This document shows positions 43,448 through 52,433 of a stretch of 64,000 bases of DNA, in pieces. Origin of the DNA: JBBQWR01 sp038210495 (GTDB taxonomy: Bacteria > Planctomycetota > Planctomycetia > Pirellulales > DATAWG01); assembly GCA_038210495.1 (NCBI GenBank), contig JBBQWR010000019.1:32477-96476 (forward strand), written 5' to 3'. The number at the start of each line of letters is the position of its first letter. The stretch's first letter is position 1. The translations under genes and the position numbers were made by a program. Below the pieces are notes generated by a model, which was not told the origin of the DNA, ran no database searches, and worked only from the letters and a program-made list of their open reading frames with translations.

Positions 43448-45118
43448 ATGATGTCACTTCGGCTAAATTTGCGTGGTCTAGTGTCGCACTCATGCGGCGT
43501 TTTTGCAATTTCCCTGATGGCCGCCAGCGCCTCGGCTCAGTCGGATGCCTTCGATCCGTTTGCAAGGCCAAGCGCCGGTGCTGATGGCGCCGCTGACGCT
43601 AAGAGCACGGGTCGGGCGTCTCGCACGCTAGCCAATCCGCGAGCGGGCAGCCGCGATGATAGCGGCGCCGACTCCGGTCAATCGAACAACGGAGCTAACG
43701 ACAAAGCTATCGCCCAACCGGCCACGTCGCCCCAACAGAACTGGCGAGCCAGTCGAGCCAACGAAAACGGCCCCGCCGCGAACAAGCCGGCGCCTCGGTC
43801 GAATCAGGCCGGGGTCGCGACTCGCACTTCTTACAATAATTTCACGGACGGCAGCGACGGCGCCGCGCCACCGCGCTCCAGCGGTCGCACTGGCCACGGG
43901 TTCGTCGACTCCATCGGCCAGCAGTTTTCGGCCGAGCCCATGACGCAGGAGCAATCGCGGCCGGTCGCAACCGCGAGCGGTCTGTATTCCGGCTCTCACC
44001 GGTCGTCGCGCGTTCGGATGGCCTCCGCGATGCAAGATGGCACGCCGCAATCGGTGACACATCCCCGTTCGGCCTCGCCGACTTCCACGCCCGGCATGAT
44101 GTCCGGTCCCAACGAAGAACTGCCCCAAGGCCAGCCACTGCATGGCGACGTGCCGATGATGGACGGCCCGTGGAGCGGCGAAATGGAAGGCGGCCCGCCG
44201 AGTCCGGGCTGCTCCAACGGCCAGTGCTCCAATAACGGGGGCTGCAACAACGGGGGCTGCAACAACGGGGGCTGCAATACCGGCTGCTGCATGCCGTTTT
44301 GCGGACTGCTCTGCGGCGATTGGTACGAAGAATGGTTCAGCGACCTGAATGTATTCACGGGCGTTCAAGGTTTCAAAGGCCCTGTCGACCAAGGGGTCAA
44401 CGGCGATTTCGGTTTTCACGAAGGTCTGAATTGGGGCTCCGCCCTATGGGACGCGATGGGCATCGGCACGCAGATTGGATTCGAGGAGTCGCATAGCGAT
44501 CTGTCGCGCACCAACGCCACGAACCAGCACCGCAATCAATCGTTCCTCACGGCCGGATTTTTCCACCGCCCGGCGTGCAATGTCGGCTGGCAAGGGGGCG
44601 TCGTCTACGACTACCTCAACGACAGCTTCGTCGACGACTTCACCGTGAGCCAGGTCCGCGGCGATCTGAGCTATGTGTTCAATTGCCACGAAATCGGGTT
44701 CTGGTTTTCCGCCGGCGTGTTCGACAAGACGCTGACGACAACTCGTGCACTGGCCGCCGTGACGACGAGCAGCATCACCTACTCGCCGATCGACATGTAT
44801 GCGTTTTACTACGGCCACCATTTTTGCAATGGCGCCGAGGGGCGAATCTGGGGCGGCTTCACCGGAGGAACCGGCGCGTTGGTCGGGGCCGACGTCTCGG
44901 TGCCGATGAGCGATTGCTTCGCCCTGGAAAGCAGCTTCAACTACATCATCCCGCGAGGAGTCGGCGGTGGCGACGTGCCGCCAGAAAGCTGGAATCTGTC
45001 GATGAACCTGGTTTGGCATCCGGGCGGCCGGACGCATCAATCGTACGCTAGCGCCTATCGCCCACTGTTCAACGTGGCGGACAACGGATCGTTCATGGTT
45101 AATCGCCGGGTGCAGTAG
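43448..45118 (+). CDS. DUF6666 family outer-membrane-type protein
   Basis: 556 residues from ATG 43448 (or 43451), chosen for the signal peptide that follows (LVSHSCGVFAISLMAASASAQ). Residues ~30-250 are disordered, rich in Ser, Asn, Ala and Gly. A cysteine-rich tract at ~254-282 repeats N-N-G-G-C four times. The rest matches the DUF6666 pattern: WFSDLNVFTGVQGFKGPVDQ, GDFGFHEGLNWGSALWD, GFFHRPACNVGWQGGVVYDY, CHEIGFWFSAGVFD, with alternating strands suggesting a beta barrel. The family is found mainly in planctomycetes; function unknown. Its last 20 bases overlap the convergent LysR gene. Confidence 0.82.
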   Translation: MMSLRLNLRGLVSHSCGVFAISLMAASASAQSDAFDPFARPSAGADGAADAKSTGRASRTLANPRAGSRDDSGADSGQSNNGANDKAIAQPATSPQQNWRASRANENGPAANKPAPRSNQAGVATRTSYNNFTDGSDGAAPPRSSGRTGHGFVDSIGQQFSAEPMTQEQSRPVATASGLYSGSHRSSRVRMASAMQDGTPQSVTHPRSASPTSTPGMMSGPNEELPQGQPLHGDVPMMDGPWSGEMEGGPPSPGCSNGQCSNNGGCNNGGCNNGGCNTGCCMPFCGLLCGDWYEEWFSDLNVFTGVQGFKGPVDQGVNGDFGFHEGLNWGSALWDAMGIGTQIGFEESHSDLSRTNATNQHRNQSFLTAGFFHRPACNVGWQGGVVYDYLNDSFVDDFTVSQVRGDLSYVFNCHEIGFWFSAGVFDKTLTTTRALAAVTTSSITYSPIDMYAFYYGHHFCNGAEGRIWGGFTGGTGALVGADVSVPMSDCFALESSFNYIIPRGVGGGDVPPESWNLSMNLVWHPGGRTHQSYASAYRPLFNVADNGSFMVNRRVQ

Positions 45119-46034
45119 TTCGGGCGCGGCGATGTCGCTCGACGAACTCGATAAACTGCTTTGCGGCCGGCGATGGCGATTGATTCTTTCGCAGCAAGAT
45201 TCCCGAATCGATGGGTCGAATCTGATCGCCGAAACTTCGGGAGGCCACGCGGCGGCCGCGAGTGACCACGCCGCTGGCCAACAGGGGCACGACCGACAGG
45301 CCCAGCCCGGCCTCGACCATGCGAACGATGATCTCGGTATGGGTCGTCTCCATCTCGACTCGCGGCGCGATATTGGCTCGCCTGAGAGCTTCGACCACGT
45401 GGCCCCGGCCGGTAGAGCCGCGTTCGAACAGAATCAGCGGCTGGTCGGCCAGGTCGGCTATCTTGAGTTGTCGCCGCCGCAGTAATGGATGCTTGGGCTG
45501 AGCGATTAAGCTCCAGGGCATCGAAAACAGGTGGCGATATTCGAGTTCGTTCGAATCTTCGTGGGGCGCCGCGACTCCTAGGTCGACGTCGGTATTGGCC
45601 AACAGTTGCTCTTCGACCTCCTGCTCCGTTCGCGTGCTGAGTCGGATGCGGATCTGCGGAAACGCCGCGTGAAATTGCCGCACGGCGTCGATCAAGACGT
45701 AAGCGATCAAATATTGGCTGGCCGCGACTCGAACTTCTCGCATCTGCGGCGACGTTTGAAACAGCTCGCTCATTTCTCGCGAACGCTCGAGAAATGCGGT
45801 GGCGTGGGGCAAGAAACGCTGCCCCTCGGCGGTGAGCGGCGTCGAGCGGCGAATGCCCCGCCGCTTTTGATAGAGCGCGGCGCCGAGCCGTTGTTCGAGG
45901 GCCAGCAGCCGATTGCGCAGCCCCTGCTCGCTCAGATGCAAGGCGACCGCCGCGCGCCGCAAACTTCCGTGCCGCGCCAGTTCGACGAACCCGGCGACTT
46001 GATCGGTTGACAGCGATGGGATGGCGCCGAGCAT
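45099..46034 (-). CDS. LysR-type transcriptional regulator
   Basis: 311 residues from ATG 46034, where the family N-terminus begins (the frame is open further upstream without conserved content). The winged helix-turn-helix is FVELARHGSLRRAAVALHLS-EQGLRNRLLALEQRLGAALY; the usual SQPAVS recognition helix reads SEQGLR, which is atypical. The effector-binding domain (RVAASQYLIAYVLIDAVRQF, DLGVAAPHEDS, LIAQPKHPLL, MVEAGLGLSVVPLLASG) is complete. It is divergent from the gene at 46189, with 154 bases between, so that gene is its most likely target besides itself. Confidence 0.85.
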   Translation of the reverse strand: MLGAIPSLSTDQVAGFVELARHGSLRRAAVALHLSEQGLRNRLLALEQRLGAALYQKRRGIRRSTPLTAEGQRFLPHATAFLERSREMSELFQTSPQMREVRVAASQYLIAYVLIDAVRQFHAAFPQIRIRLSTRTEQEVEEQLLANTDVDLGVAAPHEDSNELEYRHLFSMPWSLIAQPKHPLLRRRQLKIADLADQPLILFERGSTGRGHVVEALRRANIAPRVEMETTHTEIIVRMVEAGLGLSVVPLLASGVVTRGRRVASRSFGDQIRPIDSGILLRKNQSPSPAAKQFIEFVERHRRARTTAPGD

Positions 46035-46188
46035 AAATGACAAATTAGTCAGCGGAAAAGAAAGCCAACAAAATAGGTTATGGATCCAATTATAAACACG
46101 ATTCTGTAGGCATTGCCACCTGCTAAACTGGCCTCTGAATAGATCGTGTCGGATCGTTACAAAGCCAGATTTATAGGGAGGAACTGCC

Positions 46189-47604
46189 ATGCCCCGCCTA
46201 CCTAGCCTTTTGTTGCTTCCGCTGCTCCTGGCGCCGTTGAGCGTCAACCGGGCCTGGGCGAGAGATCGCCTAGTGGTTCACGAATGGGGCACGTTCACGG
46301 CGCTCCAGAACGACGCGGGACTCGCGCTGCCGGGCATCAATGTCGATGACGAATCGCTTCCGTCCTTCGTGCACGACGTGAACTCGCAAATCCTCCATCA
46401 AACGTTTTCGCTCGGAATTCCCTCCAAAGGCGCCCCACAGCGGCATCCGTATGTGACGCTGCGGCTGGAAACGCCCGTGATGTATTTCCATCTTCCGAGC
46501 GACAAAAAAACGATGAAGGTCGATGTCGACGTCGCCCTCCGCGGCGGATGGCTAACCCAGTTCTATCCGACAGCGGAGGTCAGTTTTCCAGGCGTCAACG
46601 AAGTGAAGGAAAACAACTACCGACTCGAGCCGTTGGTATTCGGACCGATCTCGCCGCGGACGGTCGGGAGGCTGGCGTGGCATGGCGTGACCATCGGCGC
46701 CAATGGCCAGGGGCCCAACACGGCGTCGGGTGTTTGGAACGCCCCGCGTAAAGTTCAGGCCGCCATGGTCGCGTCGACCGACGGCGAGGCCGAGAAATAT
46801 CTGTTCTATCGCGGCGTCGGCAATTTTCCCGCGCCGCTGCAAGTCGTCTCGACAATTAAAGACGGCCATCGCGATTTGGAATTCCACGCTCGGTTTGAGG
46901 ACGTATTGAAGAACGGCGAAAAGACTCGCATCGACCGGTCCTGGTTGGTCGAAATTCGCCGCAACGGCGACGCGGCATTCCGGGCCGTTGATGGTTTCGA
47001 TGTCACCGCCGATAGCAAATCGGTCGTCGCTCGTACATCGGCCGAATTTCGCTCAAACGATTTTTCCGCTGACGGAATCAAACGACTTCACGAAGAGTTG
47101 CACGCCGCGCTTGTCAAAGAGGGCCTCTATGCCGACGAAGGAACCGCATTGATCGAGACTTGGAAGCAGGCATACTTCAAGACCCCCGGGCTGCGCGTGT
47201 TCTTCCTTGTGCCTCGCGTTTGGACCGATCATCAACTGCCGCTGACGGTCTCCGCCGTAAGCGATATTCGCCGAGCGATGGTCGGTCGGATCGAGCTCGT
47301 GAGCAGCGAACAGAAAAGCCTGCTGAAAACGCTATCCACGGCGACCATCACGCCCCAGGGCTGGATCAACGAAATCAAAAACTCGCCGGCCGCCCAGCGA
47401 TTTTATTCCGGCCACAGCGATTTCGGCGACCTGGGCGTGAAAATCCCGGCGGATTTTCAAATGTATCTCGACCTCGGGCGTTTCCGTGACGCACTGGTGC
47501 TCGCCGAGCAGAAAGCCCATCCGTCGAAGAGTCTCGAACAACTAATCCATGGATATAATCTCAACTTCTTCGACCTGCCGCCGGCCGAAACCGTGAACCG
47601 ATGA
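46189..47604 (+). CDS. Conserved secreted protein of unknown function
   Basis: 471 residues with a signal peptide (LPSLLLLPLLLAPLSVNRAWA). The mature part opens RLVVHEWGTFTALQNDAGLAL, followed by PYVTLRLETPVMYFHLP. I recall this VVHEWGTFT pattern from a family widespread in Planctomycetes and Verrucomicrobia, without an assigned role. No catalytic motif is obvious. The divergent LysR gene suggests regulated expression. GGGAGG just upstream of the ATG is a strong ribosome site. Confidence 0.7.
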   Translation: MPRLPSLLLLPLLLAPLSVNRAWARDRLVVHEWGTFTALQNDAGLALPGINVDDESLPSFVHDVNSQILHQTFSLGIPSKGAPQRHPYVTLRLETPVMYFHLPSDKKTMKVDVDVALRGGWLTQFYPTAEVSFPGVNEVKENNYRLEPLVFGPISPRTVGRLAWHGVTIGANGQGPNTASGVWNAPRKVQAAMVASTDGEAEKYLFYRGVGNFPAPLQVVSTIKDGHRDLEFHARFEDVLKNGEKTRIDRSWLVEIRRNGDAAFRAVDGFDVTADSKSVVARTSAEFRSNDFSADGIKRLHEELHAALVKEGLYADEGTALIETWKQAYFKTPGLRVFFLVPRVWTDHQLPLTVSAVSDIRRAMVGRIELVSSEQKSLLKTLSTATITPQGWINEIKNSPAAQRFYSGHSDFGDLGVKIPADFQMYLDLGRFRDALVLAEQKAHPSKSLEQLIHGYNLNFFDLPPAETVNR

Positions 47605-47629
47605 GTAGGTCAGGCACTCCGTGCCTGAC
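47605..47629. repeat. Dispersed palindromic repeat, family B, copy 1
   Basis: GTAGGTCAGGCACTCCGTGC plus CTGAC; the arms GTCAGGCAC and GTGCCTGAC are fully complementary around a TCC centre. Related copies lie at 57677, 57751, 59292 and 59361. It starts at the first base after the upstream stop codon. Confidence 0.75.
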
Positions 47630-47673
47630 ACGCGGAGCCGCAAGGCCTGCCAAACCCAACCCGAACGATTCCG

Positions 47674-48366
47674 TCAACATCCACTGGCGCCGCACCTAAG
47701 CACGAGCAACTGCTTAAACAAATAGGCATCCTCCGGCCTCGGCCACGGCAGCATGAGCAATTCGCCGGTTAGCGTCTCGTCGACGAAGCCGTCGATCGCG
47801 GCCTGCACCTGCGGTTCCCCTTCGGCGGTTGTGGCCATGAAAAAGATCGACCGAATCGCTTGCTTCTCGGGCTTGGGCCAGCGAGCGACCGTTTTGTAAA
47901 GCGACTCCAACAGCAGCCGGTAAAAAATTCCGCTCGGGTCGAGTCCGGCCGGTAGCGTGCCGCGAATCCCCGCTCGGCCCGGAAACATGTCCCAACCCGC
48001 GAGCATTCGCGGCGTCTTTTGCCGCCGCCGCCCGCCGGCTTCCGCTCCGAGCGCGGCCAGCAGGGGCGACGCGGCGAGCAGATGCCATTCCTCGACCGCC
48101 GCTCGCATGGCCGACAGTCGATCGTCGCCCACGCCGATCGTCCCCATGCGGAACCGATCCCCTACATCACCGTCGAGATGAATCTGGACGTCCAGGGGCG
48201 CGAGCGTTTGCGTCCCCTGCGGCGAAAATCCATCGAACGCGATCGCGACCCCCAGCCGGTGGCCCGAGAAGAGCAAATCTCCGTCGTCCGCCTGAAACGG
48301 AAGATCGGCCGCCGTCAAGTGGGCCGTAAGCGTGTCCATCACCAAGCGAAAGAGATCTTCGTTCAT
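47674..48366 (-). CDS. DUF6348-like hypothetical protein
   Basis: 230 residues, no signal peptide. The layout resembles DUF6348: an N-terminal helix (NEDLFRLVMDTLTAHL), then strands with a charged surface (VAIAFDGFSPQG.. LDVQIHLDGDVGDRFRMG), AVEEWHLLAASPLLAALG, and a C-terminal half with AIRSIFFMATTAEGEPQVQAAIDG. Probably a cytoplasmic protein of the SMI1/DUF6348 sort, whose relatives occur around toxin-immunity loci, but nothing nearby supports that here. It could equally be a lone hypothetical. Confidence 0.5.
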   Translation of the reverse strand: MNEDLFRLVMDTLTAHLTAADLPFQADDGDLLFSGHRLGVAIAFDGFSPQGTQTLAPLDVQIHLDGDVGDRFRMGTIGVGDDRLSAMRAAVEEWHLLAASPLLAALGAEAGGRRRQKTPRMLAGWDMFPGRAGIRGTLPAGLDPSGIFYRLLLESLYKTVARWPKPEKQAIRSIFFMATTAEGEPQVQAAIDGFVDETLTGELLMLPWPRPEDAYLFKQLLVLRCGASGC

Positions 48367-48416
48367 CGGTCCGTCACACGAAAGAAACTGGTCGCCGGCG
48401 ATTGGCTTTTTTAGCG

Positions 48417-49286
48417 CTATTTAACGTCGGTCGTCTTGTCGTCGATCAGCGTCTGCTTCGCCGGTTTCAGATGGGCGTCGTCGAGCCTGTCGACCGACCA
48501 CAACAGCCCGCGCGTGACGAGGTCCAAGTACCGCTCATCGGCAACGGTCTCGTTGTTGTGACCGAGGGTGGTGCAGAACACGCGCGTCTTGCCGCGATAG
48601 TTGTTTGTCCAGGTGACGACGGTCTCGTCGACCACGTCTTTGTCCTTTTGCTTGTGGGTTTGCGTGCCACGAGCTAGCACATGGGCCGTATCGAGCACGT
48701 TGCCCTTGATATTGTTGTAAAGCTCTTCGTGGATAGTGGTCCAATCCTTGAGCGGCTTCGTGATCGCGTGCTCGGTGTCGACGTAATGCACGGCGATCGG
48801 CAACTGAGCGCCGTGGCTGGTCGTTTGCAGTCCGGTGAATTCGAACCAAGGGGTCAGCTTCTCTGGCCAGCCTTCACTCCGGTAGCAGTGCATGCCGCAA
48901 TGAATCACCACGCCGGGGATTCCCTCACGATGCGGCTTGAGAATGTTGTCGATCGTGGCCAAATCCTTGACATCGGCCGAGCATTCGTCGTGCAGGATCA
49001 CGTCGAAACCCTTGTACCAGTCGGCCGAATTATAGACCGGGTTCAAATGCTTCGTGCCATTGTCGGAGTCGTAGGCGATCGACCAAACGACATTCGCCCG
49101 GGCCGAAACGCCCTTGGTGATGATATCTTTTTGCTTGGCGTAATCGTGGCAGCAGCCACCGAGCACAAGCAGGGCACGGATTGGCTTTTCGTCATCGGCG
49201 GCCCCAGCGGTGGGCGCCGAAACGCTGACGAGGCCGGGAATCAGGGCCAGCAGCAAGAGCGCCCAACGAAGTGAATGGCTAGTCAT
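48417..49286 (-). CDS. ThuA domain protein
   Basis: 289 residues with a signal peptide (WALLLLALIPGLVSVSAPTAGA). The ThuA (trehalose-utilisation-like, class I glutamine-amidotransferase fold) pattern is clear: IRALLVLGGCCHDYAKQKD, KGFDVILHDECSADVKDL, GVVIHCGMHCYRSE, HYVDTEHAITKPLKDW, PVVTWTNNYRGKTRVFCTTLGHNNET. Exported ThuA homologues are numerous in planctomycetes and are thought to act on glycans or to bind other domains; their chemistry is unsettled. Confidence 0.88.
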   Translation of the reverse strand: MTSHSLRWALLLLALIPGLVSVSAPTAGAADDEKPIRALLVLGGCCHDYAKQKDIITKGVSARANVVWSIAYDSDNGTKHLNPVYNSADWYKGFDVILHDECSADVKDLATIDNILKPHREGIPGVVIHCGMHCYRSEGWPEKLTPWFEFTGLQTTSHGAQLPIAVHYVDTEHAITKPLKDWTTIHEELYNNIKGNVLDTAHVLARGTQTHKQKDKDVVDETVVTWTNNYRGKTRVFCTTLGHNNETVADERYLDLVTRGLLWSVDRLDDAHLKPAKQTLIDDKTTDVK

Positions 49287-49605
49287 CGATGTCTCCGGTT
49301 TTGCGGCAAGAAGCCGACGATTTCGAACATTGGGGGTTGAATTAATCGCGTTGCTCTTGGACGGCCCTTCTTAAGGAACCGCTGACACACTCCGGGTGGC
49401 CAAGTCAAGAAATGCTATCGATATGCCGGGTGCCCGGGGTTGGAGGCGTCGTCGCGGAAGCCCCGGAGCGTGGTCGTTAAGTTCGCGTATCTAACGGCGC
49501 CGATTTCAACGCATGAGGTAAACAGCACTGTGCGCTAAACGTCTGGGAACGTCAAGGATTTCAGCCACAACGGGCGGGAATTTCGCCTTTGCGTTAAAAT
49601 AGATC
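49287..49605. other. Intergenic region without recognised features
   Basis: It is the upstream region of the ThuA gene and the downstream region of nothing on the plus strand. GC-rich inverted fragments around 49430-49470 (GCCCGGGG / CCCCGGAGC) are too irregular to call. No tRNA, small RNA or coding frame was identified. Confidence 0.4.
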
Positions 49606-49998
49606 TCAGGTCTCGCTTTGGCCACCGATATCCAATTGCCAATCCGGCGAGTCGGTCGATTTTCGCGTCAACCGAGCGAGGCCTTTGATACACCCACCGA
49701 AGAACTCGCAAACGATCTTCAGCGGCGTTTCGCTCACCAGCCGATACTCCCCAGCATCGCCCCGAGTGACCGCGCCCCGGTCGCCGGTAATTGGCCCCTC
49801 GTAGTCGAGATAGGCAAGCCGATGGTCAGGTAATTGAATTGCCGAAATCACTCGACGCATTCCCTCCGCCAGACTTCCCGGATCGTCGGCCAACTCCCAG
49901 GTGCGCAACCGGCCATCGGCCTCCAACATTAAATCCCAATGCGTGCCCGGCTTGTATGCGGCGGACCCCACATGACGGAGGATCACGAAGCGATTCAT
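49606..49998 (-). CDS. LigD N-terminal (3'-phosphoesterase-like) domain protein
   Basis: 130 residues forming a single domain like the N-terminal phosphoesterase module of bacterial NHEJ ligase D: NRFVILRHVGSAAYKPGTHWDLMLEADGRLRTWELAD, with the HWDLMLE histidine in the metal-binding place, then HRLAYLDYEGPITGDRGAVTRGDAGEY. Stand-alone copies are common in planctomycetes; they may trim 3' ends in DNA repair. No Ku or ligase gene is in the window. The next gene starts only 21 bases away in the same strand order. Confidence 0.75.
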   Translation of the reverse strand: MNRFVILRHVGSAAYKPGTHWDLMLEADGRLRTWELADDPGSLAEGMRRVISAIQLPDHRLAYLDYEGPITGDRGAVTRGDAGEYRLVSETPLKIVCEFFGGCIKGLARLTRKSTDSPDWQLDIGGQSET

Positions 49999-50019
49999 AG
50001 CGTGACTCTCGCCGGGTCA

Positions 50020-51294
50020 CTATTTCTTGATGGCGTCGTAGATTAATTTCTTCACGCCGAATTCCGTGTCCCACTCGTAGGGCATAATTTGTTCGAGCGT
50101 GACGACGATCAGGTCGTCCGCGGGGCTAACCCAGTAGTGAGTCGAGGCGGCGCCTCCCCACCCATATTCGCCGACGCGACCTGCGGGATCCCACGACGTG
50201 TTTTCCGTCCGCACCGAGAAGCCCAGCCCAAAACCGGTCCCGTGGCGAATCTCTTTGCCGAAATGAATCGGAAACGCCTTTTCCGGAAGCTGATTGGTCG
50301 TCATCAGCTTCACGCTCTCGGGCTTGAGAACGCGATGGCCGCCGAGCTCGCCGCCGTTTTGGATCATCTGGAGAAATCGCATGTAGTCGCCGCCCGTGCC
50401 GACTAGCCCGCCACCGCCGGAAAAGACCGTGGCCTTCTTGGCGAATTTGGATTCGGCCGACGCGTCGATGAGTTTGAAGCCGCCCGCAGCGCGGCTGTAG
50501 TTGGCGGCGAACCGATCGAGTTTGTCGGCTGGGACGCTGAACGCCGTGTCCGTCATGTCGAGCGGGTCGAAGATCGTCTTTTTGAGAAACACGTCGAGGC
50601 TCTCGCCGCTCGCGATCTCGACGATCCGGCCGAGGACGTCGATCGAGACGCCGTAGTTCCAGTCCGTGCCCGGATCGAACGCGAGCGGTATGTGCGAAAG
50701 TTTTTCGGCCATTTCCTTGAGGTCGGTCGATTCCATCGGCCTCTGACGCTTAAACTCATCCTTGAGCGCGTCGGGACCGTCGCCGTAGGTTAGCCCCGAC
50801 GTGTGGCGCATCAGATCGCGAACCGTCATCGCTCGGATCGGCGCGCGGGGGCCATCGGACGCCGCGACTTTGACGTCGGCGAAACTGGGAATGTATTTGG
50901 AGACGGGATCGTCCAAGCTGATTTTACCGGCGTCGTACAGATTCAAGGCGGCGGCGGTCGTGATCGCCTTGCTCATCGAGTAGAGCCGGAAAATCGTGTC
51001 GGCTTTCATCGGTTTCTTGGCCTCGATGTCCATTTGGCCATAGACCCGCAGCGCGCTTTCGCCGCGATGCGAAACGATGACGATGCCGCCGGCGATCTTC
51101 TTTTCCGCGACCTGACTCGCCATGAACTTGTCGACTTCGGCCAGCTTGGCTTCCGACAGACTGGCTTTGGCGACGGGCTTCGCCGATACGTCAGCGGCCG
51201 TGGCCGGCCGAGTTGTTGCAAAGCATGGCTGTAGCAAGAGCAGCAGGATTTTCGTCAAGCGAGCGATGTTCTCAGCGGCGTGGTTTCTCGTCAT
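50020..51294 (-). CDS. Serine hydrolase of the class C beta-lactamase fold
   Basis: 424 residues from ATG 51294, preferred because GGAG lies five bases upstream; the frame stays open to 51339. A signal-like hydrophobic segment (LTKILLLLLQPCFAT) precedes the domain. The catalytic SxxK is S106-M-S-K109 (RLYSMSKAITTA), and the second-motif tyrosine is Y214 in NYGVS. WGGAAST near the C-terminus stands in the third-motif place. Relatives include esterases, D-amino-acid peptidases and penicillin-binding proteins; a beta-lactamase role is not implied. Probably periplasmic. Confidence 0.85.
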   Translation of the reverse strand: MTRNHAAENIARLTKILLLLLQPCFATTRPATAADVSAKPVAKASLSEAKLAEVDKFMASQVAEKKIAGGIVIVSHRGESALRVYGQMDIEAKKPMKADTIFRLYSMSKAITTAAALNLYDAGKISLDDPVSKYIPSFADVKVAASDGPRAPIRAMTVRDLMRHTSGLTYGDGPDALKDEFKRQRPMESTDLKEMAEKLSHIPLAFDPGTDWNYGVSIDVLGRIVEIASGESLDVFLKKTIFDPLDMTDTAFSVPADKLDRFAANYSRAAGGFKLIDASAESKFAKKATVFSGGGGLVGTGGDYMRFLQMIQNGGELGGHRVLKPESVKLMTTNQLPEKAFPIHFGKEIRHGTGFGLGFSVRTENTSWDPAGRVGEYGWGGAASTHYWVSPADDLIVVTLEQIMPYEWDTEFGVKKLIYDAIKK

Positions 51295-51422
51295 GAATTC
51301 TCCGATGTCGGTCTTTGTTGGATTTGCGTAGTGTACCAAGGACGGGACGAGATTACCCGGGCTGCATTGGCGGCGGGACGGCGCCCGGCAAGGCGGCGCA
51401 GCAGGATGCCGCGGCTATGTAA

Positions 51423-51451
51423 CTCCCGTCTCCCGACTCCCGTCTCCCGAC
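51423..51451. repeat. CTCCCGNC simple repeat, copy 1
   Basis: Four tandem 7-base units CTCCCGT/CTCCCGA with one-base changes. A closely similar run lies at 54838-54867. Both are intergenic. Confidence 0.6.
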
Positions 51452-51497
51452 ATTCTTCCGCTTGCCCCGCCGAAGCGGCGTAATCTATGATCGGGTC

Positions 51498-52388
51498 ATG
51501 GATGCCAGCACAAGTCAATTCGGAAAATCCGCTGCCGATTGCCGCCCGCGCTTGCTGCTGCTCGGCTACGGGCAGCCGGACATTTGTCGCGCCGAAATCG
51601 AGCGGATGCGGCCGCATATCGAACAGTGCGCCGACGTCGTGTTGGTCGATGCGGCGGAGTACGTGGACCTGTCGCGAGTCGAGGCCGATCTGGCAGTCGT
51701 GTTCGGCGGCGACGGCGCCATTTTGCGGGCGGCGAGTCAGATGGGCTACCGGCAGTTGCCCGTGGTGGGCGTCAACCTGGGCAAACTAGGTTTCTTGGCC
51801 GATCTCACGCCGGAAGATTTTCTGCGCGAGCTGCCGGCAATTTGCGCGAGCCGGTTTCGCGCCGTGCCGCACTTGATGTTCGAATGCTCGATTTTGCGAG
51901 ATGGCCAGCAGATTCACCGGCAACTTGGCCTTAACGAAACGGCCGTGCTCGGTGGGGCGCCGTTCGAGATTCTCGAAGTCCATCTTTACGTTGACGCAGA
52001 ATTAGTAACTACCTATAGTTGCGACGGTTTGATCGTCGCCACGCCGGTCGGATCGACGGCCCACAGCCTGTCGGCGGGTGGCCCGATTTTGCGGAAGGAT
52101 TTGCAGGCGTTTGTGATCTCGCCGATCAGCCCCCACACGCTGACTAATCGGCCCGTGGTCGATTCGGCCGAGCGGGAGTACGAGTTGTTCGTGCCATCGC
52201 CGCTTCCGGGCACGGCCGTGGTTGTCGATGGTCGAGTCGTGTGCAATGTGCAGGCGAACGACCGGGTGCGGATCCAACGAGCCGAGCCGCAATTCAAGTT
52301 AGTCGAGGTCGCCGGCCGGGGATACTATCGCACGCTTCGCGAAAAGCTGGGCTGGAGCGGCAGCAATCGACGTCGCGGCGAGGCATAG
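51498..52388 (+). CDS. nadK: NAD kinase
   Basis: 296 residues from ATG 51498 (frame open to 51462 without conservation). The NAD kinase motif GGDG is at 70-73 (VVFGGDGAILRAAS), followed by VVGVNLGKLGFLADLTPEDF, GLNETAVLGG (the NE motif), TYSCDGLIVATPVGSTAHSLSAGGPIL and the C-terminal HTLTNRPVV and VVVDGR. It phosphorylates NAD to NADP in the cytoplasm. It is followed by the DUF6263 gene after 45 bases, possibly cotranscribed. Confidence 0.93.
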   Translation: MDASTSQFGKSAADCRPRLLLLGYGQPDICRAEIERMRPHIEQCADVVLVDAAEYVDLSRVEADLAVVFGGDGAILRAASQMGYRQLPVVGVNLGKLGFLADLTPEDFLRELPAICASRFRAVPHLMFECSILRDGQQIHRQLGLNETAVLGGAPFEILEVHLYVDAELVTTYSCDGLIVATPVGSTAHSLSAGGPILRKDLQAFVISPISPHTLTNRPVVDSAEREYELFVPSPLPGTAVVVDGRVVCNVQANDRVRIQRAEPQFKLVEVAGRGYYRTLREKLGWSGSNRRRGEA

Positions 52389-52433
52389 GCCGACCGGTTT
52401 TTTGATAATTCTAGCTCGAAAGGATGCGAGCCC

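Noticed and set aside
44209..44290. Repeats in the DUF6666 gene as a CRISPR or mobile element
   Set aside because: They are in-frame 15-base coding units without spacers.
50020..51294. Calling the SxxK hydrolase a beta-lactamase
   Set aside because: The fold covers esterases and peptidases; exported homologues with SMSK and NYGVS are common in planctomycetes without resistance context.
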